Source of the DNA: WJKK01 sp964638225
GTDB lineage: Bacteria; Patescibacteriota; WWE3; UBA101185; UBA10185
DNA: 35,802 nucleotides
Direction of reading: 5' to 3'
Assembly (NCBI GenBank): GCA_964638225.1
Contig: CAZWYL010000007.1
Coordinates: forward strand, 1-35,802
A program made the position numbers and the translations under genes. The notes beneath the pieces were generated by a model, which searched no databases, was not told the origin of the DNA, and saw only the letters and a program-made list of their open reading frames with translations. Shown one piece after another: positions 30,813-35,802 of the stretch (its first letter is position 1; every line of letters begins with the position of its first letter).

Positions 30813-30859
30813 TGAAAATATTTTTGAATTACTTTTCTGTCGTTCTTCCTGTTAAGGTG

Positions 30860-30868
30860 TGTTATTAT
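30860..30868 (+). promoter_or_regulatory. Extended -10 of the pilBTC operon
   Basis: TGTTATTAT, hexamer 30863-30868, 15 bases before the ATG at 30884. A weaker ATTAAT (30872-30877) lies exactly six bases before the ATG and could be used instead. Confidence 0.45.
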
Positions 30869-30883
30869 TAGATTAATCTGCCT

Positions 30884-32653
30884 ATGTCTGATCTAATAGA
30901 TACCAAGACAATTGAAGAAATTCTTTTTGATAAAGAGCTTATAGACTCCAATCAGCTTTCCGCAATAAAATTTGAACACAAAAATACCGGAAAATCTCTG
31001 TCCGAAATTATTAAAGAGCATGAATATGTATCTGAAGAAGATTTTACAAAAGCTTATGGTGAATCTTATGGAATTCCTTTTGTCAAATTGAAGGATAAAG
31101 ATATTGATCATTCCTTAATGGACTATGTAACTTTGGATTTGGCGAAAAATCAGCAACTGATTCCTTTTGAATATGATGAAAACGCAGGAGTACTTTCTGT
31201 AGCGATGGTAGATCCTTTGGATCTTCCTACCATAGAGTTTATTGAAAAAAGAAGTGATGTTCAAGTTAAACCTTTTATAACACTTCCTGAAGAAATTTCT
31301 AATGTCTTAGGCGATTTGCAAGGAAAAGCTATAGGAGAAGAGATTAGTGCGGCTATGGAGGAGATCAGCCAGACGACTTTAAAGCTAGATGAAACTTCTG
31401 AAGAAATTTCCAGCGCTACCTTAAGGGATGCGCCAATAGCCCGAATTGTTGGGATGATTTTAGAGACTGCTGTAAAAACGAAAGCCTCTGATATTCACAT
31501 TGAACCTAAGGAAAAAGAGACCAGACTGCGCTACAGGATTGACGGTATTTTAGAAGAAAAAAGAACTTTGCCTAAGCAGATGCATGATCCCATTATAGCC
31601 CGTATAAAAATATTGTCTAATATGAAGCTGGATGAAAAAAGAAAGCCTCTGGACGGTCGATTTAAGGTTCAAGTTGGTGAAACGTCCACGGACTTACGTG
31701 TTTCTTCAATTCCTACTGTTAACGGTGAGAAAATAGTCATTCGTCTATTACAGGATGAGGGATCTGTGTATTCCTTTAAGGATTTAGGTTTGAGAGGACT
31801 TTCATTAAAAAGAGTAGAAAGTACAATTTTGAGACCCACGGGTATGCTTTTGGTTACAGGACCTACAAGTTCAGGTAAAACGGTAACCTTGGCTTCTGCT
31901 TTAAATAAGCTGAACACGGTTAGGGTAAACATAATGACTTTGGAGGATCCTGTAGAAATTCGAGTACCGGGAGTGAATCAGATTCAAGTAAACCCACAAG
32001 CAGGTCTGACTTTTGCTACAGGTTTGAGAGCTTTTTTAAGACAAGACCCTAACATAATAATGGTAGGAGAGATTAGAGATGGTGAAACAGCAGAGTTGGC
32101 AGTTCATGCTGCTTTAACGGGACATATGGTCTTAGCTACTTTGCATACAAATTCTTCAGCCGGCGCATTGCCTCGATTATTGGATATGGATATAGAAGAC
32201 TATCTTTTAGTTTCAACAGTTAACGCGGTGGTGGCTCAACGCTTGGTTCGTAGAATTTGCCCGCATTGTAAAAAGGAGGTTAATATGCCCGAAGAAGTTA
32301 GTGAACAAATTAGGAGCATAATGCACGGTATCTCAGAATCAAAAATACTTTCTGAATCCAGAGATAAAGAGATAATGGAATCCTTAAGAAAATTAAAAGA
32401 AAATGATATAAAATTGTATCGAGGGGAGGGCTGTGATAAATGTAATGAAACAGGTTATTCAGGGCGAGTGGGGATTTTTGAAGTTTTAACTATGAGCGAG
32501 GCGTTGTCCGATTTGGTTTTAGAACATGCCTCAACAAGTAAACTTCACCAACAAGCGCAGAAAGAGGGTATGTTAACTTTAAAACAAGACGGAGTATTAA
32601 GAGTTCTAGAGGGAACCACAACTCTAGAGGAAGTAATGAGGGTAGCAAAATGA
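30884..32653 (+). CDS. pilB: Type IV pilus assembly ATPase PilB
   Basis: This 589-residue GspE/PilB-family ATPase drives pilus extension at the inner face of the membrane. The N-terminal MshEN-type domain (about 10-150) is followed by KTKASDIHIEPKEKETRLRYRIDG. The motor has Walker A GPTSSGKT (about 325-332), TLEDPVEIRVPGVNQIQVN (Asp box), IMVGEIRDGETAELAVHAALTGH (Walker B and His box). A zinc-binding tetracysteine follows (CPHCKK about 458, GCDKCNETGYSGR about 515). It begins the pilB-pilT-pilC operon. Its UGA stop overlaps the pilT start (ATGA), which also shows that UGA is a stop here. Confidence 0.95.
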   Translation: MSDLIDTKTIEEILFDKELIDSNQLSAIKFEHKNTGKSLSEIIKEHEYVSEEDFTKAYGESYGIPFVKLKDKDIDHSLMDYVTLDLAKNQQLIPFEYDENAGVLSVAMVDPLDLPTIEFIEKRSDVQVKPFITLPEEISNVLGDLQGKAIGEEISAAMEEISQTTLKLDETSEEISSATLRDAPIARIVGMILETAVKTKASDIHIEPKEKETRLRYRIDGILEEKRTLPKQMHDPIIARIKILSNMKLDEKRKPLDGRFKVQVGETSTDLRVSSIPTVNGEKIVIRLLQDEGSVYSFKDLGLRGLSLKRVESTILRPTGMLLVTGPTSSGKTVTLASALNKLNTVRVNIMTLEDPVEIRVPGVNQIQVNPQAGLTFATGLRAFLRQDPNIIMVGEIRDGETAELAVHAALTGHMVLATLHTNSSAGALPRLLDMDIEDYLLVSTVNAVVAQRLVRRICPHCKKEVNMPEEVSEQIRSIMHGISESKILSESRDKEIMESLRKLKENDIKLYRGEGCDKCNETGYSGRVGIFEVLTMSEALSDLVLEHASTSKLHQQAQKEGMLTLKQDGVLRVLEGTTTLEEVMRVAK

Positions 32654-33708
32654 GTTTAAAAGCTGTACAAATTTTAAATGAAGTAGTAGAAAAAGATGCA
32701 TCGGATCTACATCTTGTAGTAGGTGCAAAGCCGACTTTACGGGTAAACCGAATTCTCAAGGAGTTGGGAGGGTATTCTGAACTTACTACTGAAGATGTAA
32801 ATTCGTTCTTATCACAGGTGTTGGAGAATGATCAGATGGATCTATTGGAAGTAAGTAAGGAGTTGGATTTTTCTATAGCTTTGGGAAGCAAGGCTAGATT
32901 TAGAGTAAATGCCTTTTATCAAAAGGGCTTCCCCTCTGTTGCACTGCGTCATATACCTAACATTGTCCCCTCCCTGGACGAATTAAATCTTCCCAAACAT
33001 TTAGGCGGATTGGCGGATTTAAAACAGGGGTTGGTTTTGGTGGTTGGTCCGGCGGGTCATGGAAAATCCACAACTATCGCGGCACTGATAGACAAGATAA
33101 ATGAGAGTAGAGCAGAACACATAGTTACCATAGAGGATCCAATAGAGTATGTTTTTGAAAATAAGAAATCCCTAATTGAGCAAAGGGAGCTTTTTGTGGA
33201 TACTGCTTCTTGGGACAATGCGCTCAAATCTGTCTTAAGGCAGGATCCCAACGTTGTTTTTATAGGAGAGATGAGAGATGCAGAAGGAGCCTCGGCGGCA
33301 CTCAGAATTTCGGAAACCGGACATTTGGTCTTTGCCACGTTACATACAAACTCCGCAGCTCAAACAGTAGAACGAATTATACATCTGTTTCCCCGCGATA
33401 AGCAAAATGCTATTCAGGCTCAGGTATCTGCGGTATTGGAGGCGGTAATATCTTTAAGGTTAATACCTTCTGTGTCCGGCGAAGTTTATCCCGCTACGGA
33501 AATCCTTTTAGCTAATGGAGCCGTCAGAAACATTGTCCGCGGTGGAAAATTTGAACAGCTAGATAATTTAATTCATACAAGTTCTAACGTAGGAATGCTT
33601 TCTTTGGAAAGGAGTTTGGCAACCCTCATAAAGAAGGACATTCTAGATCCTGATAAGGCAATGCGTTACACAAATAAACCGGACCAAGTTAGAGGGTTAT
33701 TAAAATAG
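32650..33708 (+). CDS. pilT: Type IV pilus retraction ATPase PilT
   Basis: This 352-residue ATPase is paired with PilB and powers pilus retraction. ASDLHLVVGAKPTLRVN is the N-terminal PAS-like start of PilT. Walker A is GPAGHGKSTT (about 133-142, with His where Ser is usual), then TIEDPIEYVFENKKSLIEQRE, VFIGEMRDAEGASAALRISETGHLVFATLHT and AVLEAVISLRLIP with the AIRNLIRE-like region NGAVRNIVRGGK. The start overlaps the pilB stop by four bases, suggesting coupled translation. Its presence implies retractable pili, useful for attachment or DNA uptake. Confidence 0.94.
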   Translation: MSLKAVQILNEVVEKDASDLHLVVGAKPTLRVNRILKELGGYSELTTEDVNSFLSQVLENDQMDLLEVSKELDFSIALGSKARFRVNAFYQKGFPSVALRHIPNIVPSLDELNLPKHLGGLADLKQGLVLVVGPAGHGKSTTIAALIDKINESRAEHIVTIEDPIEYVFENKKSLIEQRELFVDTASWDNALKSVLRQDPNVVFIGEMRDAEGASAALRISETGHLVFATLHTNSAAQTVERIIHLFPRDKQNAIQAQVSAVLEAVISLRLIPSVSGEVYPATEILLANGAVRNIVRGGKFEQLDNLIHTSSNVGMLSLERSLATLIKKDILDPDKAMRYTNKPDQVRGLLK

Positions 33709-33712
33709 ATAT

Positions 33713-34915
33713 ATGCCGATTTACAAGTACAACGCTGTAGACGAAGAGGGAAATAAAAAGACGGGAAAAGTTGATGCAAAAGATAAGGATTCCGCGGTTT
33801 CTCTCCTGAAGAAGGAAAAGCTTTTTATTGTAAGTTTGGAGAAAGCTCAGACGGATATTATTAAATCTCTTCTATCTTTTAGAGGGATTTCTCAGGATGC
33901 AGTTGTATCTTTTACTAGGCAGTTTTCAACTATGATCTCAGCCGGTCTTCCCATGTCTCGTTCTCTGGAGGTGCTTATTGATCAGACAGAGAATGCCAAA
34001 TTTAGAGGAGTGCTTTCTGATGTTTTAAAAGATGTAGAGGGTGGTGTTTCTTTTTCAGATGCATTAGCAAAATATCCTGATATATTTTCCAATACTTATC
34101 GAGCTTTGGTTGGGGCTGGCGAAGCTTCTGGTAATTTGCATACGGTTCTAAATAGATTAGCCGAGACAATGGAAGATGAGCGCGAGTTAAAATCTAAATT
34201 TGTCGGCGCAATGATATACCCCGCTATCGTGGTTGTTGCCATGGTTGGAGTTTTTATACTTATGATGCTATTGGTGGTTCCAAAATTGACCGATATGTAT
34301 GAGAGTCTGGATGTACCTCTCCCACTTCCCACTAAAATTATGATAGCAATTTCAGATTTCATGATGAATAACACAATTTTAATGATTCTGGTCCTTGTTG
34401 CCGCATTTATTGGTTTTCGTTATTTTATGAATACTGATTTTGGAAAAAGGATTCTGTCTGAGATAGCTTTTAAACTCCCCGTTTTCGGGAATATTAATAA
34501 GAACAAGGAAATAACATCTTTTTCCAGAACACTAAGTTTATTGATAAATTCGGCCATTCCAATAGTTGAAGCGCTTGAGATTTCGTCTTCGGTTGTTGGG
34601 AGTCGGGACATGAAAAAAGCCACAGAAGATGCTGCTATTTATGTTAAACGTGGAAATTCCCTTTCGGATTATTTTAGAGGTAATGACGCTTTCCCTCCCC
34701 TACTTGGTCAGATGTCAGGAGTTGGAGAGGAGACCGGTAAAATGGATGAAGTTTTAGAGCGCGTAGCGGAATATTATGAGGGTGAAACCAACTCAGCTAT
34801 CGAAAATTTATCTGCTGCATTGGAGCCTATTATTTTAGTATTGCTTGGCAGTATGGTCGGACTTTTAATTGTTTCTATAATTACTCCTATATATAACATT
34901 ACAACGTCTATTTAG
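33713..34915 (+). CDS. pilC: Type IV pilus inner-membrane platform protein PilC
   Basis: This 400-residue GspF/PilC-family protein is the membrane platform on which PilB and PilT act. It begins MPIYKYNAVDEEGNKKTGKVDA, the usual start. Two T2SSF domains follow: FTRQFSTMISAGLPMSRSLEVL (first) and FSRTLSLLINSAIPIVEALEI (second). Each ends in membrane helices (IYPAIVVVAMVGVFILMMLLVV, ILMILVLVAAFIGFRYF, and the C-terminal IILVLLGSMVGLLIVSII). It lies four bases after pilT without a Shine-Dalgarno. Confidence 0.95.
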   Translation: MPIYKYNAVDEEGNKKTGKVDAKDKDSAVSLLKKEKLFIVSLEKAQTDIIKSLLSFRGISQDAVVSFTRQFSTMISAGLPMSRSLEVLIDQTENAKFRGVLSDVLKDVEGGVSFSDALAKYPDIFSNTYRALVGAGEASGNLHTVLNRLAETMEDERELKSKFVGAMIYPAIVVVAMVGVFILMMLLVVPKLTDMYESLDVPLPLPTKIMIAISDFMMNNTILMILVLVAAFIGFRYFMNTDFGKRILSEIAFKLPVFGNINKNKEITSFSRTLSLLINSAIPIVEALEISSSVVGSRDMKKATEDAAIYVKRGNSLSDYFRGNDAFPPLLGQMSGVGEETGKMDEVLERVAEYYEGETNSAIENLSAALEPIILVLLGSMVGLLIVSIITPIYNITTSI

Positions 34916-34918
34916 TAT

Positions 34919-34927
34919 TGGTATAAT
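34919..34927 (+). promoter_or_regulatory. Extended -10 of the pilin gene, leaderless
   Basis: TGGTATAAT, perfect hexamer 34922-34927, exactly six bases (all T) before the ATG at 34934. It gives the pilin its own transcript separate from pilBTC. Confidence 0.7.
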
Positions 34928-34933
34928 TTTTTT

Positions 34934-35458
34934 ATGTCAACAGAGGTATACGAAAAAAGACAAGCAGAAAATACAGGTTTTACCATGGTAGAGCTAATTG
35001 TTGTTTTAGGTATTGCAGTGGTAATTACGGGGGTGTTGTTCGCAGCTATAGATCCTCAATCTATTTTGGCCAAAAGTCGAGATGCTGAGAGGATTCAAGA
35101 TTTGGATGAACTGGATAAAGCTTTACAGTTAGCTTTGGCGGATGATTCCATAATTTTGGAAGATACTACAGATTGCGAGACTTGTAACAGTTTTACTGGC
35201 TCACCGAAGGCAAATGGCGAGGGTTGGGTTAAATTTACCGTTGTAGAGAAGATGCCTGGTTTGAGTAATTATCTTCCCCGGCTTCCGGTAGATCCCTTTA
35301 ATGTGGAACCTCTTGTCTATACTTTTGCTGCTGATTATGAAACTCAAAAATATAAGATAAGTGTTCCGCTTGAGTCTCCCGATAATGCTAATAGAATGAG
35401 ATTAGATGGTGGGAGTGACCCGAACTTGTATGAGGTGGGAACAAATCTTGATCTGTAG
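34934..35458 (+). CDS. Type IV prepilin
   Basis: This 174-residue protein has a prepilin signal: a 15-residue charged leader, then cleavage between Gly15 and Phe16 in TGFTMVELIVVLGIAVVITG. Glu is at +5 of the mature protein, as in class III signals. The hydrophobic helix (about 16-37) anchors the pilin and forms the pilus core. The globular part has a Cys pair (DCETCNS, about 80-83) and a C-terminal region YLPRLPVDPFNVEPLVYTFAAD, similar to the major pseudopilin fold (GspG-like LPxDPxG). It lies 18 bases after pilC, with its own promoter, and would be processed by the adjacent PilD. Confidence 0.92.
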   Translation: MSTEVYEKRQAENTGFTMVELIVVLGIAVVITGVLFAAIDPQSILAKSRDAERIQDLDELDKALQLALADDSIILEDTTDCETCNSFTGSPKANGEGWVKFTVVEKMPGLSNYLPRLPVDPFNVEPLVYTFAADYETQKYKISVPLESPDNANRMRLDGGSDPNLYEVGTNLDL

Positions 35459-35500
35459 TAAAGTATTGGTTTCTATTTTTATCTGGGAGAGTTTTATATA

Positions 35501-35802
35501 GTGATTCATTTTTATTATTCTCTTGTCTTTATCGTCGGGCTTTTTGTCGGTTCTTTTCTTAATTTGGTTGCGGATCGGTTGGTTTCCGGAGAGCCTATAT
35601 TAATAGGAAGATCTCATTGTGACTTTTGTAAAAAGGTACTCAAAGTTGTAGATTTAGTACCCTTATTTTCATTTTTATCTACTTTGGGTAAGTGCAGATA
35701 TTGTAAAAACAAATTATCCATTGGGTATCCCCTATCGGAGCTTTTTACAGGGAGTATGTTTTTATTGGCAGCTGTTTCTTCTCGGGTTTTTTCGAGTGAT
35801 TT
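35501..35802 (+). CDS. pilD: Prepilin peptidase PilD (3' end cut off)
   Basis: The frame is open to the window end, giving 100 residues. It starts at GTG 35501 with VIHFYYSLVFIVGLFVGSFLNLV, matching the family GSFLNVV opening. A GGGAGAG stretch upstream may act as a weak ribosome-binding site. The N-terminal A24 domain has two Cys pairs, CDFC and CRYC, with DLVPLFSFLSTLGKC between them and GYPLSELFTG after, all standard. The enzyme cleaves prepilin leaders and methylates the new N-terminus. The catalytic Asp residues lie beyond the window. It follows the pilin gene by 42 bases. Confidence 0.92.
   Translation, partial: MIHFYYSLVFIVGLFVGSFLNLVADRLVSGEPILIGRSHCDFCKKVLKVVDLVPLFSFLSTLGKCRYCKNKLSIGYPLSELFTGSMFLLAAVSSRVFSSD

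Noticed and set aside
32650..32653. Possible UGA recoding to glycine, as in some CPR lineages
   Set aside because: pilB ends at a UGA that overlaps the pilT start, the LCP-like gene also ends at UGA, and no conserved protein here reads through one.
1..35802. CRISPR arrays, insertion sequences or prophage genes
   Set aside because: No regularly spaced repeats, transposase motifs or phage structural genes were seen; the Xer-type recombinase has no flanking element ends.

Overview
This window looks like chromosome from a streamlined bacterium of the Candidate Phyla Radiation (Patescibacteria). The base composition is AT-rich (about 40% GC in the ychF sample counted). Genes are tightly packed and several housekeeping proteins are unusually compact: RF1 has 318 residues, YebC 178 and IMP dehydrogenase lacks CBS domains. 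Housekeeping genes sit beside a type IV pilus operon and membrane proteins of unclear function. UGA is a normal stop (it ends pilB and the LCP-like gene), so this is not one of the UGA-glycine lineages. The exact phylum cannot be fixed by eye. A run of 100 N (27277-27376) shows the sequence is a scaffold, and both ends cut a gene.

Layout. 1-1482: end of a CCA-adding enzyme. 1551-2083: a lone minus-strand, GC-rich mini-gene (degenerate response-regulator receiver) with its own promoter, structured leader and terminator. 2127-5761: ychF, then rpsF-ssb-rpsR, then an S41 protease. 5758-9444, minus strand: hisS, an EamA transporter, rpmE and prfA. 9601-12740: a metallo-beta-lactamase-like protein, dnaB, tRNA-Leu(CAA) and efp. 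12786-16044: a degenerate Lgt-like protein fused to a DksA/TraR zinc finger, a degenerate LspA-like protein, an RluA-family pseudouridine synthase and a degenerate LCP-like protein. 16106-18973: a VirD4/TraG-like ATPase with a C-terminal S1 domain. 18991-20655: a TPR protein, a shortened YebC and an unknown membrane protein. 20656-21552: an AT-rich gene-free stretch. 21553-22536: a Xer recombinase. 22619-30797, minus strand: guaB, rnhB, gyrB-ppaC-gyrA and holB. 30884-end: pilB-pilT-pilC, a pilin and pilD.

The most pervasive signal is regulatory. For many genes on both strands a -10 hexamer, often the extended form TGnTAnnnT, ends only 6-10 bases before the start codon, and exactly 6 in seven cases. 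Transcription would then begin at, or a few bases from, the initiation codon, so much of this genome appears to use leaderless or nearly leaderless mRNAs. The few genes with a clear Shine-Dalgarno are the RluA-family gene and the receiver-like mini-gene.

The strongest candidates for undescribed biology are the adjacent Lgt-like/TraR fusion and LspA-like protein, both lacking residues needed for lipoprotein processing, and the VirD4-like/S1 fusion. All functional statements are by-eye family recognition; no database search was run.
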